From positions 1-10,122 of the forward strand of contig PLSZ01000560.1 in the NCBI GenBank assembly GCA_003164305.1: a DNA stretch of 10,122 nt, in the 5' to 3' direction. The translations under genes and the position numbers were made by a program. Under the pieces are notes generated by a model. That model was not told the DNA's origin. It did no database searches and saw only the letters and a list, made by a program, of their open reading frames with translations. Shown here in pieces: positions 1 through 8,063 of the stretch (positions are counted from its first letter, which is position 1; the number at the start of each line of letters is the position of its first letter). The stretch is from Acetobacteraceae bacterium (GTDB taxonomy: Bacteria > Pseudomonadota > Alphaproteobacteria > Acetobacterales > Acetobacteraceae).

Positions 1-193
1 AGACCGGGCAGCCCGGCCCATGCACGAGGCTCACGTCGTCCGGCAGAAGCGCGTCGAGTCCGTAGCGCAGGATCGCGTGGGTTTGACCGCCGCACACCTC
101 CATCAGCGTCCAGGGCCGCGTCACGGTGCGGGCGATCACCTCCGACAGGCGCTGGACGGCGGTGGGGTCGCGGTATTCGTCGCGGAACTTCAT
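1..193 (-). CDS. hypD: HypD, hydrogenase Fe(CN)2CO assembly protein (N-terminal 64 residues, cut by window edge)
   Basis: HypD is the iron-sulfur scaffold that, with HypC, holds the Fe(CN)2CO unit while HypE donates cyanide groups; it acts in the cytoplasm. The visible part begins [10 protein letters not shown] and contains two family signatures: CGGQTH at residues 34-39 (Cys34 is the essential scaffold cysteine region) and HGPGCPV at 58-64, just before the edge. The rest, including the C-terminal [4Fe-4S] cysteines, lies beyond position 1. The ATG at 193 follows the HypC stop by 10 bases and has only a weak ribosome binding site, so translation is probably coupled to hypC. The start is chosen because the next in-frame upstream codons contain no start and the alignment with HypD begins here. 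The identification is secure; completeness of the gene cannot be judged. Confidence 0.95.
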   Translation of the reverse strand, partial: MKFRDEYRDPTAVQRLSEVIARTVTRPWTLMEVCGGQTHAILRYGLDALLPDDVSLVHGPGCPV

Positions 194-203
194 ACGCGGA
201 ATC

Positions 204-455
204 TCATGGTTCGCCACTGTCGGTCAGCAACTCGCCGATCTCGCGCAGATGCGCGAAGACCCGTCCGGCTTCGGCCGCGTCGATCACGGCGATGGCGAAG
301 CCGACATGCACCAGGACGTAATCGTCAACGTTGGCCTCCGGCGCGAAGGCGAAGTTGATCTCCTTGATCACGCCGCCGAAATCGACGCGACCGGTGCGCA
401 GTACCGGCTCATCGTCCGACAGACTCAGGACGAGCCCAGGGATTGCGAGGCACAT
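204..455 (-). CDS. hypC: HypC/HybG/HupF family hydrogenase maturation chaperone
   Basis: HypC is a small chaperone that binds HypD during Fe(CN)2CO assembly and then the hydrogenase large subunit precursor. The 83-residue protein starts MCLAIPG; Cys2 is the functional residue after Met removal, so the ATG at 455 is the true start, and the in-frame start codon nine codons further upstream (482) is rejected. A conserved His50 sits in VHVGFA, and the beta-barrel core (RVDFGGV, residues 23-29) is intact. Length is normal for the family. A GGAGA ribosome binding site lies at 462-466, six bases before the ATG, inside the end of hypF, which overlaps this gene by 31 bases. It is followed after 10 bases by hypD, the usual order. 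Its likely client is the large subunit encoded at 4850-3561. Confidence 0.96.
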   Translation of the reverse strand: MCLAIPGLVLSLSDDEPVLRTGRVDFGGVIKEINFAFAPEANVDDYVLVHVGFAIAVIDAAEAGRVFAHLREIGELLTDSGEP

Positions 456-2785
456 GGTTTGTCTCCGGCGGCTTCGCGCCATGCGGCCCAGACCGCCTGG
501 CCGAGCGCGATGCCGCCATCATTGGGGGGGATTCGTTGATGCCAGATAGCATCGAACCCGGCGTCGCGCAGCGCGGCGACCGTGGCCTCGGTCAGCAGCG
601 CGTTCTGGAAGCAGCCGCCGGTCAGCGCCACTCTGGGCTGCCCGACGCGCCGCGCGACCGCGACAATCGCCGCGGCGAGGCCGCAATGCAAAGCCGCCGA
701 GATCACCGGCACCGGCAGTCCCGTGCGCAAATCCGCGATCGCGGCTTCCAGCGCTGGTTGCCAATCGACGATCATTGGCCGTGGCCCCTCCGAGCCGCGG
801 ATCGCGAACTCATAATCGCGATCCGCCGTACCGGGCATGGAAGCCCATTCGAGTTCGGCGGCGGCCTGCCCCTCATAGCTCGACCTCTGGCGCAGGCCGC
901 ACAGCCCGGCGAAGGCATCGAACAAGCGGCCCGCGCTGGAGCACACCGGCGCGTTCACGCCTCGGTCCAGCATGGTGCGCAGCACGGCGATTTCGGCGGA
1001 CGAGAAAGCGGCGATCGGGGCGAGGTCAGTCATCGTCAGAGCTGCCTCGCCGAACGTTTCGAAAAGCAGGCCCAGAGCGGCCCGGCGGGGCTCGCGCATG
1101 GCCGTCTCGCCGCCAGGCAGGCGGAAGGTGCGCAAATGCGCCACGCGACGCCAGCCAGCCTCGGTGAGCAGCAGGAACTCGCCGCCCCACACCGTCCCGT
1201 CCGGTCCGTGGCCAGTGCCATCCCACGCCACGCCGAGAGCCGGCGGCGACAGGCCGTGCTCCGCCAGGCAGGCCGCGACATGGGCGACATGGTGCTGCAC
1301 TTCGGCGATCGGGAGACCCGTCGCTTCCGCCGTCCGTCCGGACGCGTAATCGGGATGTGAATCGCGGACGGCCAGCCGCGGGTCGGTGGCGAACAGCCGG
1401 CAGACGTCCGCCGTCGCAGCCGTGTGGGCCATACGTCCTGCCGCGGTGTCCAGATCGCCCAGATGCTGGCTCAAAACGATACCTTCCGGGCGGGTGATCG
1501 CCACCGTCGCTTTCAGGTGACCGCCAACCGCCAGGACACCACCGGGAACGCCGGTCGCGGGGATCGGCCGAGGCGCGTAGCCGCGGGCTCGCCGCAACAT
1601 CAGCGCCCGTCCGCATATGACCCGCAGTACCGAGTCATCGACCGGCCGCATGATGAGACGATCGTGGACGAGAAATCGATCCGCGATGCCATCGAGCCGC
1701 GCGACCGCCTCGTCTTCCCGGAAAACGATTGGCTCGCCGCCGCGATTCCCGCTGGTCGCCACGACCGGAAACCCGAGATCCAGCAGCAGCAGATGGTGCA
1801 CCGGCGCATAGGGCAGAAACGCGCCGAGCCAGGGGTTGCCTGGTGCCACCGATGCCGCCACCGAATCACCCCGTTTGCGCAGCAGAACGATCGGCCGCTC
1901 GACGCTCGTCAGCAACGCGGATTCGATGGGTCCGACGACGCAACAAGCGGCGATCGCGTCGAGCGAGGGAAACATCACCGCGAAAGGTTTATCCGGCCGC
2001 TGTTTCCGCTCGCGCAAGCGGTCCACCGCTTTTTCGTCGCACGCATCGACCAGCAGATGGAAGCCGCCGATCCCCTTCACCGCGACGACCTGGCCTTCCC
2101 GCACCGAATCGGCGGCACCCGCCAGAGCGGCTCGCGTATCAGCGATCGTCTCGCCGGTCGCGTCCCACAGCGTCAGGCGTGGTCCGCAGTCCGGACAGGC
2201 ATTGGGCTCGGCATGGAAACGGCGGTCGGCGGGGTCCTGATATTCCGCGCGGCAGGCCGAACAAAGTGGGAAGCGCCGCATCGACGTCCGCGCGCGATCA
2301 TAGGGTACAACCTCCACGATGCTGTAGCGCGGCCCGCAATGCGTGCAGTTGATGAAAGGATACCGGAACCGGCGGTCCCTCGGGTCAAAAAGTTCGCGCA
2401 GGCAATCGTCGCAGGTCGCGAGATCCGGCGTGATCTCCACGCCCAAGGGACCGGAGATTTCGCTGGCGCGAATCGCGAAGCCATGGTCACCACGCGGCGC
2501 GATTTCTGTCGTTTCAAGTGAAGCGACCGTTGCATGCGGCGGCGGTGCTTCGCGGATCGCGTCGAGCATCTGGGCGATGGCCGCGGCATCGCCTTCCACC
2601 TCGATCCGCACGCCCAGGTTGGCGTTGATCACCCATCCGGAGAGGCCAAGCGCGGTCGCCTGGCGATATACGAAGGGCCGGAAGCCCACACCCTGCACCG
2701 TGCCGCGCACAAGGATGCGCATGCGGGTGTACTTGGCCGTGCCAAGAGGGGCCGCGCCGAGACAAGCCGTGCCGATCCCGCTCAT
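425..2785 (-). CDS. hypF: HypF carbamoyltransferase
   Basis: HypF uses carbamoyl phosphate and ATP to carbamoylate the C-terminal cysteine of HypE, which becomes the cyanide ligand of the NiFe site. The 786-residue frame shows all domains in order: acylphosphatase-like (about 22-110, GTVQGVGFRPF at 28-38); two zinc-finger modules with Cys125/128, 147/150, 175/178 and 197/200; a YrdC-like domain (about 215-405, VKGIGGFH at 236-243 and TSGNRGGEPI at 344-353); and a Kae1-like domain (about 415-770, VQHHVAH at 496-502, WDGTGHG at 521-527, TGGCFQNALL at 722-731, PNDGGIALGQ at 754-763). The start is uncertain: the ATG at 2785 adds about 21 residues with no family counterpart, while the ATG at 2722 gives MRILVRG, where most HypF proteins begin. 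Neither has a strong ribosome binding site. It begins 14 bases after the hypA-like stop and its tail overlaps hypC. Confidence 0.96.
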   Translation of the reverse strand: MSGIGTACLGAAPLGTAKYTRMRILVRGTVQGVGFRPFVYRQATALGLSGWVINANLGVRIEVEGDAAAIAQMLDAIREAPPPHATVASLETTEIAPRGDHGFAIRASEISGPLGVEITPDLATCDDCLRELFDPRDRRFRYPFINCTHCGPRYSIVEVVPYDRARTSMRRFPLCSACRAEYQDPADRRFHAEPNACPDCGPRLTLWDATGETIADTRAALAGAADSVREGQVVAVKGIGGFHLLVDACDEKAVDRLRERKQRPDKPFAVMFPSLDAIAACCVVGPIESALLTSVERPIVLLRKRGDSVAASVAPGNPWLGAFLPYAPVHHLLLLDLGFPVVATSGNRGGEPIVFREDEAVARLDGIADRFLVHDRLIMRPVDDSVLRVICGRALMLRRARGYAPRPIPATGVPGGVLAVGGHLKATVAITRPEGIVLSQHLGDLDTAAGRMAHTAATADVCRLFATDPRLAVRDSHPDYASGRTAEATGLPIAEVQHHVAHVAACLAEHGLSPPALGVAWDGTGHGPDGTVWGGEFLLLTEAGWRRVAHLRTFRLPGGETAMREPRRAALGLLFETFGEAALTMTDLAPIAAFSSAEIAVLRTMLDRGVNAPVCSSAGRLFDAFAGLCGLRQRSSYEGQAAAELEWASMPGTADRDYEFAIRGSEGPRPMIVDWQPALEAAIADLRTGLPVPVISAALHCGLAAAIVAVARRVGQPRVALTGGCFQNALLTEATVAALRDAGFDAIWHQRIPPNDGGIALGQAVWAAWREAAGDKPCASQSLGSS

Positions 2786-2799
2786 CGAGCCATCGCCGG

Positions 2800-3063
2800 T
2801 CAGACGTCCACCTCGACGCTCTCGAGCAAAATGTCCTGCGCGCTGGCGTGGCCGGTATCATCGGACACCGTCACGTTCAGCCGCGCGCCCTCGGCGATCG
2901 TTCCGGCGGCGGCGTGCTGGAAATGCTCCGCGAAGTGTTCGGCGGACATGTGGCTCAACGCGCCGATCCAGACCGTCACGGCGGTGACGCGGGCGGCGTG
3001 TTCAGCCGATGCGACCGTGTCGATGCGGCGCATCAGTCCGGTCATCAGCGAGGCTTCATGCAT
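2800..3063 (-). CDS. HypA-like protein lacking the zinc-binding domain
   Basis: HypA delivers nickel to hydrogenase with HypB. This 87-residue product begins MHEASLM, keeping the N-terminal Met-His-Glu nickel-binding start. It also retains the HypA core VTAVTVWIGALSHMSAEHF (about 26-44) and GTIAEGARL (about 54-62). Canonical HypA is about 113-118 residues and carries a zinc loop of two CxxC pairs before its last strand. Here the core runs through a short SDDTGHASAQ linker straight into ILLESVEVDV, which resembles the HypA C-terminal strand, and the protein contains no cysteine at all. The frame is intact and both ends match the family, so this looks like a real variant, not decay. The ATG at 3063 overlaps the protease gene by eight bases and has AAGGA at 3072-3076. 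Whether it handles nickel, or only binds the large subunit, is not known from sequence. Confidence 0.85.
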   Translation of the reverse strand: MHEASLMTGLMRRIDTVASAEHAARVTAVTVWIGALSHMSAEHFAEHFQHAAAGTIAEGARLNVTVSDDTGHASAQDILLESVEVDV

Positions 3064-3556
3064 GGGCCGCATCCTTGCGCGCGAGGTCGTGCGCGCCGGT
3101 GAATTCGGCGCGCAGCCGGCTGGCGACGCCGGCCAAAGACTCGCGCACCGGCGGGGACAACGCCGCCCCGATCTCGAAACACGCGCCCTCGATCGCATAG
3201 ACCACGCAAACGGATGGTAATTGGCCGAGGGCCCGCGCGAGTTCGATCCCCTCCGCGAGTCCGAAACCGTGCGTCGACAAACCGAACGCTCCGGATGGCA
3301 AGGGGGAAGCGGCGGCATCGAAGCGATGCACGGTCCCGGCCGGCGCTCCGGAGGCGCAGGCGTCGATCAGAAACGCCGCCCGCACGCCGTCGAGGCAGGC
3401 CAGCAGCGCCGTCGCCTCGCCGTCCTGTTCCACGACCCGAACGTCATCCGGCAGCATCGGCCGCACGAGCCGGGCGACACACCGGCCGGCCGCGTCGTCG
3501 CCGCGGTCGGGATTGCCGATGCCGATGACGATCAGCCCAGATGCACCGCGCGGCAT
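3056..3556 (-). CDS. Hydrogenase maturation endopeptidase (M52/HyaD-HybD family)
   Basis: This cytoplasmic protease removes the C-terminal extension of the NiFe large subunit after nickel insertion. The 166-residue protein has the family pattern: GIGNPDRGDD at 12-21, LIDAC at 63-67 and STHGFGL at 94-100. By analogy with HybD, the metal-sensing ligands would be Asp21 (Glu in HybD), Asp65 and His96. An EGACFEIG...LSPPV segment near 123-137 is also typical. The gene starts four bases after the alpha-subunit stop and ends by overlapping the HypA-like start. That position makes the adjacent alpha subunit, which carries a C-terminal extension, its expected substrate. Length is ordinary for the family. 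Naming beyond the family (HyaD, HoxW, FrxA) is not possible from the sequence alone. Confidence 0.93.
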   Translation of the reverse strand: MPRGASGLIVIGIGNPDRGDDAAGRCVARLVRPMLPDDVRVVEQDGEATALLACLDGVRAAFLIDACASGAPAGTVHRFDAAASPLPSGAFGLSTHGFGLAEGIELARALGQLPSVCVVYAIEGACFEIGAALSPPVRESLAGVASRLRAEFTGAHDLARKDAAHA

Positions 3557-3560
3557 TGTT

Positions 3561-4850
3561 TCAGCCCCGGTCCAGATCGAGGCGCAGGAAATGCGTGGCG
3601 CAAGAAATACAGGGATCGTAGTTGCGCACGGTCTGCTCGCAGCGGTGACGCAGATCGTCGTCGGGCAGGTCGAGCCAGCCGCCGATGAATTGTGTCAGGT
3701 CTTCCTCGATCGTCGCCAGGTTTTGCGAGGTGGGCGGCACGATACATGCGTCGGCGATCGTGCCGTCTGGCTCCAGCCGGTAGCGGTGATACAGTAACCC
3801 GCGCGGCGCCTCGGTGGCGGCGAAACCGGTGCCGGCGCGCGGCTCGATGGCGACAAACGGCTGTTCCGGTTCCTCATAGGCGTCGATGATGCGCAGTGCC
3901 TCGTCGCAGGCGTAAAGCACCTCAACCGCGCGAACGATGATGCCGCGATAAGGATTATTGCACACTGGGCCGAGACCGGCCTCGCGGGCGGCGTCCCGCG
4001 CCATCGGCGAAAGGCGATCGAAATTCAGGCTGTAGCGCGCGAGCGGACCGACCAGGTACAACCCGCCATCGCGGAACCGCGAATGCAGCGCGTTCGAGCG
4101 CGCGACATGAAGTTCCTCGAAATGATCGTCGTATTGAGCTGGCGCGATATCCAGGCCGCGGTTCGACACGACGCGCCCTTCGTTCAACGGATATTCCGTC
4201 GCATGCCGCAGCGCGACGAAGGTGTAGTCGCGTTCGCATTCCGGGAAGTCCAGAGTCGCGGTCCAACGCACCGTTTCCAACGCGGCGTCGCGCGCCCATT
4301 TGAGCCTCTCGGTCAACGCCTGAAACTCCCGCCGCCGCGGCGCGCGGTAAAAGCCGCCGACGCGGACATTGATCGGATGGATCTCGCGTCCGCCCAGAAG
4401 GGTCAGAATTTCGTTGCCAACCTGCTTGAGCGACAGGCCGCGGCGCACGATGTCGCCATGGTCGCGCGCCATGTCGATCGCTCCGGCGTAACCAAGAAAA
4501 TCCGGCGCGTGCAGCATGTAAATATGCAGCGTGTGACTCTCGATCCATTCGCCGCAATACAGCAGCCGCCGCAGCTCGCGCACCGGTCCCGTGACGCTGA
4601 CGCCAAGCGCGTCCTCCATCGCGTGCACCGCGCTCATTTGATACGCGACCGGACAAATACCGCAGATCCGCGCGGTGATGTCGGGCGCCTCGGAGAAGGC
4701 GCGGCCGCGCAGGAACGCCTCGAAAAATCGCGGCGGCTCAAAAATGTTCAGCTCGGCGCTTTGGATCTTTCCATCGCGCACGACCACCTTGAAGGAGCCT
4801 TCGCCCTCGACGCGGGCCAGGAAGTCGACCTTGATGGTTTTACGGGCCAT
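3561..4850 (-). CDS. hyhL: [NiFe] hydrogenase alpha (large, catalytic) subunit, group 3b type
   Basis: This 429-residue subunit holds the NiFe active site where H2 is split or formed. The four nickel/iron-ligating cysteines are present: RICGICP gives Cys63 and Cys66, and DPCISCATH gives Cys414 and Cys417. An early RVEGEG motif (13-18) and [14 protein letters not shown] (154-167) match large subunits of cytoplasmic group 3 enzymes. After His420 a nine-residue tail (FLRLDLDRG) remains, the extension expected to be cut by the endopeptidase encoded next. The start at 4850 gives [10 protein letters not shown], matching relatives; a longer frame reaching 4925 is rejected because it would add 25 residues overlapping the delta gene out of frame. 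The gene overlaps delta by 11 bases. Group 3b is assigned from motifs together with the beta/gamma/delta neighbours; the symbol follows hyhBGSL usage. Confidence 0.95.
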   Translation of the reverse strand: MARKTIKVDFLARVEGEGSFKVVVRDGKIQSAELNIFEPPRFFEAFLRGRAFSEAPDITARICGICPVAYQMSAVHAMEDALGVSVTGPVRELRRLLYCGEWIESHTLHIYMLHAPDFLGYAGAIDMARDHGDIVRRGLSLKQVGNEILTLLGGREIHPINVRVGGFYRAPRRREFQALTERLKWARDAALETVRWTATLDFPECERDYTFVALRHATEYPLNEGRVVSNRGLDIAPAQYDDHFEELHVARSNALHSRFRDGGLYLVGPLARYSLNFDRLSPMARDAAREAGLGPVCNNPYRGIIVRAVEVLYACDEALRIIDAYEEPEQPFVAIEPRAGTGFAATEAPRGLLYHRYRLEPDGTIADACIVPPTSQNLATIEEDLTQFIGGWLDLPDDDLRHRCEQTVRNYDPCISCATHFLRLDLDRG

Positions 4851-5613
4851 GGCGTTCGCTCTCGTCGTGGAACGGTGCCGCGTTGGCGTTGAACGTGCGA
4901 TAAACCCGCCGCAGCGCGCTCTCATCCATGCCGAGCGCCGCGAGTTGATGGCTCAGGGCGGGCGGGTTTGGTGTCTCCTTCGGACCAAAGCATCCGTAGC
5001 AGCCACGATTGTAGGAGGGGCAAAGGGCGCCGCATCCGGCGTGCGTGACGGGGCCCAGACATGGCGTGCCGTGCGCCACCATCACGCAGACATTGCCTTT
5101 GAGCTTGCACTCCAGGCAAGTACTGTGCGGCGGTGTCACCGGACGGCGGCCGGCGAGAAAGGCCGAGATCACCTCCACCAACTGATGCTTGCTGATCGGA
5201 CAGCCGCGAAGTTCGAAATCGACCGGCACGTGATCGGCGATCGGCGTCGAGGTCGCCAGTGTGCTGATATAATCCGGCCGCGCGTAGACGATCGAGGTAT
5301 ATTCCTTCACGTCCGCGAAGTTCCGCAGCGCCTGAATGCCGCCGGTCGTGGCGCAGGCGCCGATGGTCACCAATGTGCGCGTACGCCGCCGGACATCCTT
5401 GATACGTTCAGCATCGTGCGCGGTGGTGATCGAGCCTTCGACCAGTGCCACGTCGTAGCGTCCCGTGACCTCGCCGCGCGTCGCCTCCGGAAAATACGCG
5501 ATGTCCACCGCCCCGGCGACCGCCAGCAATTCGTCCTCGCAATCGAGCAGAGTGAGCTGACAACCATCGCAGGACGCGAATTTCCAGACGCCGAGCCGCG
5601 GTTTTCCAGCCAT
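4840..5613 (-). CDS. hyhS: [NiFe] hydrogenase delta (small) subunit, three predicted [4Fe-4S] clusters
   Basis: The small subunit carries electrons between the NiFe site and the diaphorase part. The 257 residues show the proximal-cluster ligands Cys15 and Cys18 (SCDGCQL), Cys87 (GACATTGG) and Cys138 (RGCPISK). A C-terminal half follows with eight more cysteines: 166, 169, 176, 185, 194, 198, 205 and 208 (motifs [11 protein letters not shown] and [15 protein letters not shown]), enough for two further clusters. There is no twin-arginine leader, so the enzyme is cytoplasmic, as expected for group 3. The ATG at 5613 lies one base past the gamma stop, with AAGGAA at 5621-5626. The fold also matches the 20-kDa subunit of complex I, but the two extra clusters and the adjoining large subunit identify it as a hydrogenase subunit. 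Confidence 0.95.
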   Translation of the reverse strand: MAGKPRLGVWKFASCDGCQLTLLDCEDELLAVAGAVDIAYFPEATRGEVTGRYDVALVEGSITTAHDAERIKDVRRRTRTLVTIGACATTGGIQALRNFADVKEYTSIVYARPDYISTLATSTPIADHVPVDFELRGCPISKHQLVEVISAFLAGRRPVTPPHSTCLECKLKGNVCVMVAHGTPCLGPVTHAGCGALCPSYNRGCYGCFGPKETPNPPALSHQLAALGMDESALRRVYRTFNANAAPFHDESERHGP

Positions 5614-5614
5614 C

Positions 5615-6475
5615 TCAGAGTTCCTTCAGCGCGAGCTTGTCGCGCAGCGCGTCATGGCGGAACACCGCGCCGTCGCGGCACACGAACACCGGTCCGAACT
5701 GGCAATGGCCGCAGAATCCCACCGCGCATTTCATGTTGCGCTCCATCGACAGCCAGATCGCCGCGTCGCTGATGCCGGCATCGTTCAACGCGGCGATGGC
5801 GAAGCGCATCATCACCTCTGGCCCGCAGACCAACGCGATGGCGTGCAACGGGTCGAATGAAGCCCGTGGAATCAGCCGCGTGACCACCCCGACATGGCCG
5901 CGCCAGTCCTGAGCCGCGTGGTCCACCGTCACCTCAATGTCGATGTCGAGCCGGCGGCGCCAGCTCTCGATCTCTTTGCGGAACAAAATATCGGCGGGTC
6001 CGCGGGCGCCGTACAGCAGCACGACCTGGCCGAAACGTTCGCGCGCCGCGAGCAGGCGGTACAGCGCCGGGCGCAACGGCGCGAGGCCGAGCCCGCCCGC
6101 CACGACGACCACATCGTGGCCCTCCGCCTCTCGCATTGGCCAAGCGGTACCGAACGGTCCGCGCAGCCCAAGCCTGTCGCCGGAGCCCAGACGGGTGAGC
6201 GCGATGGAGACCGGACCGACCGCGCGGATGGTATGGATGAGACGGCCGTGGTACGCCGCGTCACCGCTGACACTGACCGGTATCTCACCGACCCCGAACG
6301 CGGTCAGCATATTGAACTGGCCCGGCGCGAAGTTGTAGGCGGGATCGTCACTGTCCGCCATTTCGAGTTCGAATGTCCACACATCCGGCCCGTCGCGCCA
6401 CCGACGCCGCACCAGCGCGACCCTGGGCGTCATCGGATCGGCCAATGCGGGCGCCGCGAAAAGCTGCTCAGGCAT
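5615..6475 (-). CDS. hyhG: Hydrogenase gamma subunit, FAD/NAD(P)-binding flavoprotein with [2Fe-2S] site
   Basis: Gamma exchanges electrons with NAD(P) in group 3b hydrogenases. This 286-residue protein is of the ferredoxin-reductase type. Residues about 16-115 form the FAD-binding barrel (GQFNML at 52-57, EIPVSVS at 64-70). Residues about 120-235 form the nucleotide-binding domain, with GGLGLAP at 127-133, LLYGAR near 153-158 and CGPEVMM at 218-224. The C-terminus has Cys250, 255, 258 and 266 (C-x4-C-x2-C-x7-C), the [2Fe-2S] pattern of dihydroorotate dehydrogenase electron-transfer subunits. The ATG at 6475 overlaps the preceding gene by eight bases and has no clear ribosome binding site of its own, so it is probably translated by coupling. 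A preference for NADP over NAD is known for the family but cannot be read here. Confidence 0.93.
   Translation of the reverse strand: MPEQLFAAPALADPMTPRVALVRRRWRDGPDVWTFELEMADSDDPAYNFAPGQFNMLTAFGVGEIPVSVSGDAAYHGRLIHTIRAVGPVSIALTRLGSGDRLGLRGPFGTAWPMREAEGHDVVVVAGGLGLAPLRPALYRLLAARERFGQVVLLYGARGPADILFRKEIESWRRRLDIDIEVTVDHAAQDWRGHVGVVTRLIPRASFDPLHAIALVCGPEVMMRFAIAALNDAGISDAAIWLSMERNMKCAVGFCGHCQFGPVFVCRDGAVFRHDALRDKLALKEL
5621..5626 (-). promoter_or_regulatory. Ribosome binding site of the delta gene
   Basis: The minus strand reads AAGGAA seven bases before the ATG at 5613, within the last codons of gamma. It supports this start for the small subunit. Confidence 0.65.
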
Positions 6476-6929
6476 GCGCGCCGTAGAGATCGAGGACCTG
6501 CATTTGCGCCGATTGCAGCCGTTGGATCAATACGGGCATGAAACGCTTCATCATGTCGTAACCAAGATCGTGGTCCGCCTCACATTTGCCGCGCAGGCAG
6601 GCCGCGTCGATCGATACAGCGCGGACCAGCTCGGTCGCCCTGGCGTCATAGGTCCAACGATACGGCGGGATCAGCCAGGAGACGCCGACGATCTCGCCTT
6701 CGAGAGCGGTCTGGAAGGTCAGAGTGCCGCGGCCGGGCGCCGATAATTCCAGCGCCACGCGGCCATGCCGCAACACATAGAACCTGTCCGCCGGCTCGCT
6801 TTCGTGAAACAGGTACTGACCGGCTTCGAACACCGTGTTCCTGGAACACCCGGCCACCAGGCGCCGGAAATCGTCTCGCATGTCCGCGAAGAACGGATGT
6901 TTGCCGATGATGTCGTCAAGGCCTTCCAT
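6468..6929 (-). CDS. Cyclic-nucleotide-binding-fold protein, HoxI-like, no DNA-binding domain
   Basis: The 153 residues form one cNMP-binding (cupin-like) domain with a short helical tail: an N-terminal helix ([14 protein letters not shown]), a [24 protein letters not shown] strand region at about 37-60, and GE at 78-79. Instead of the short phosphate-binding cassette of CRP, about 18 residues separate GE from ARATE (96-100), including WLIPPYRW (85-92). No helix-turn-helix follows, so it is not a usual CRP/FNR regulator. Its resemblance is to HoxI, a cNMP-fold subunit of the NAD-reducing hydrogenase of Cupriavidus thought to serve pyridine nucleotide binding. Placement between beta and gamma suggests a subunit or adaptor of the diaphorase module; that is inference. 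AGGAG (6938-6942) overlaps the beta stop, eight bases before the ATG. Confidence 0.85.
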   Translation of the reverse strand: MEGLDDIIGKHPFFADMRDDFRRLVAGCSRNTVFEAGQYLFHESEPADRFYVLRHGRVALELSAPGRGTLTFQTALEGEIVGVSWLIPPYRWTYDARATELVRAVSIDAACLRGKCEADHDLGYDMMKRFMPVLIQRLQSAQMQVLDLYGAHA

Positions 6930-6937
6930 GGGTTGCT

Positions 6938-6942
6938 CTCCT
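6938..6942 (-). promoter_or_regulatory. Ribosome binding site of the HoxI-like gene, overlapping the beta stop codon
   Basis: The minus strand reads AGGAG here, eight bases before the ATG at 6929. Its first base pairs into the TGA stop of the beta gene (6942-6944), an arrangement that favours re-initiation by terminating ribosomes. Confidence 0.7.
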
Positions 6943-8063
6943 CAACGCGGCTCGCTGTCGCGGATCGCACGCACTTCCTCGGTGATATCGATGCCAACCG
7001 GGCACCAGGTGATGCAACGCCCGCAGCCGACGCAGCCCGACGTGTCGAACTGTTCGTGCCAGCTCGAAAGCTTGTGGGTCATCCATTGCCGGTAACGCGA
7101 TTTCGCGCTGGCGCGGACGCTGCCGCCATGCAGGTAGGAGAAATCCATCGTGAAACACGAATCCCAGCGCCGCGAACGCGATGTTTCCGCGCCCGTCAGA
7201 TCGCTGGAGTCTTCTACCGAGGTGCAGAAACAGGTTGGGCAAACCATCGTGCAATTGCCGCAGGTCAGGCAACGATCGGCCACCTCGTCCCACCGCGGAT
7301 GGGCGTGGTTGCGTGGCAGCAATTCGCGCAAGTCGTCCGACCGCATCGCGCGGCCCATCGACGCGGCGGTATGGTCGATCACCGCCTGTGCCCGCGCGAT
7401 TTCCGCCTCGCTCGCGGGCCGGTGCGGCAGCAGCGCGAGCAGCGCGCGCCCGGCTTCGCCGCCGGCCTCGACGACGAACAAATGCTCCGGCCCATCCAAC
7501 AACTCAGTTAGTGCGAGATCGAAACCGGTTTCCGCTTCGGGACCGGTGTTCATCGAGGCGCAGAAGCAGGTGCCCCCGGCGACACCGCAGTTCACGGCGA
7601 CCAGGAACGCCCCTTCACGTCGCGCTTTGTAGTGCGGATCCTGATGCGCGCCGCCGAGCAACACCCGGTCCTGAATCGCGATCGCATGCAGTTCGCAGGC
7701 CCGCACGCCGATGAACGCGAACCGCTCGGTGGCGGGCGGCTCCGCTACGACACGAATGCCATCGTCATCCCGTGTGGCATGCCACAATCGCAGGACCGGC
7801 GGATGCAGGAACCGCTTCCATGAAGTGGGACCGACCGCGAAGCCGAACAGCGCCTCGTCCGCGCGGCGATGCAGCCGATAGCGGCCGCCCTCCTGCTCAT
7901 CGGTCCAGCCGCGCGGCAAATCGGCCACCGCGGCGATGTCGTCGTAAATAATGGCCTGATCCCGAACGGTGGGGCCGAGCACGCGGTAGCCGCGGCCCTT
8001 CAACCCATCGAGCAGGGCCTGGATCCCGTCAACTGTCAGAACGGCTCTCTGAGTACCTCTCAT
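6942..8063 (-). CDS. hyhB: Hydrogenase/sulfur reductase beta subunit, 4Fe-4S dicluster protein
   Basis: Beta links the flavoprotein gamma to the hydrogenase dimer and, in sulfhydrogenases, takes part in sulfur reduction. The 373-residue protein has a ferredoxin-like C-terminal half. [11 protein letters not shown] gives Cys265/268/271/275 (then CFC at 278-280) and [11 protein letters not shown] gives Cys344/347/350/354. Upstream cysteines at 123 (RACELHAI), 159, 166 and 168 ([12 protein letters not shown]) are also typical of this family and may bind another cluster. The [15 protein letters not shown] stretch at 300-314 is a family hallmark. The start at 8063 (MRGTQRAVL) is the first in-frame ATG and has only a weak ribosome binding site; a TTG at 8138 would add 25 residues without family support. 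It is the first gene of the presumed operon. Confidence 0.92.
   Translation of the reverse strand: MRGTQRAVLTVDGIQALLDGLKGRGYRVLGPTVRDQAIIYDDIAAVADLPRGWTDEQEGGRYRLHRRADEALFGFAVGPTSWKRFLHPPVLRLWHATRDDDGIRVVAEPPATERFAFIGVRACELHAIAIQDRVLLGGAHQDPHYKARREGAFLVAVNCGVAGGTCFCASMNTGPEAETGFDLALTELLDGPEHLFVVEAGGEAGRALLALLPHRPASEAEIARAQAVIDHTAASMGRAMRSDDLRELLPRNHAHPRWDEVADRCLTCGNCTMVCPTCFCTSVEDSSDLTGAETSRSRRWDSCFTMDFSYLHGGSVRASAKSRYRQWMTHKLSSWHEQFDTSGCVGCGRCITWCPVGIDITEEVRAIRDSEPR

Noticed and set aside
443..1360. Long plus-strand open frame opposite hypF
   Set aside because: It mirrors the HypF coding strand in GC-rich DNA, its product is arginine-rich and low in structure, and HypF is unmistakable on the other strand.
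1424..2521. Second long plus-strand open frame opposite hypF
   Set aside because: Same reason: an antisense shadow without a recognisable domain or ribosome binding site.
4840..4925. Longer alpha subunit starting at 4925
   Set aside because: The extra 25 residues are encoded across the delta gene, lack similarity to large subunits, and the ATG at 4850 gives the family's normal start.
6468..6929. Reading the cNMP-domain protein as a CRP/FNR transcription regulator
   Set aside because: After the sensor domain only about 40 residues remain and no helix-turn-helix can be seen.
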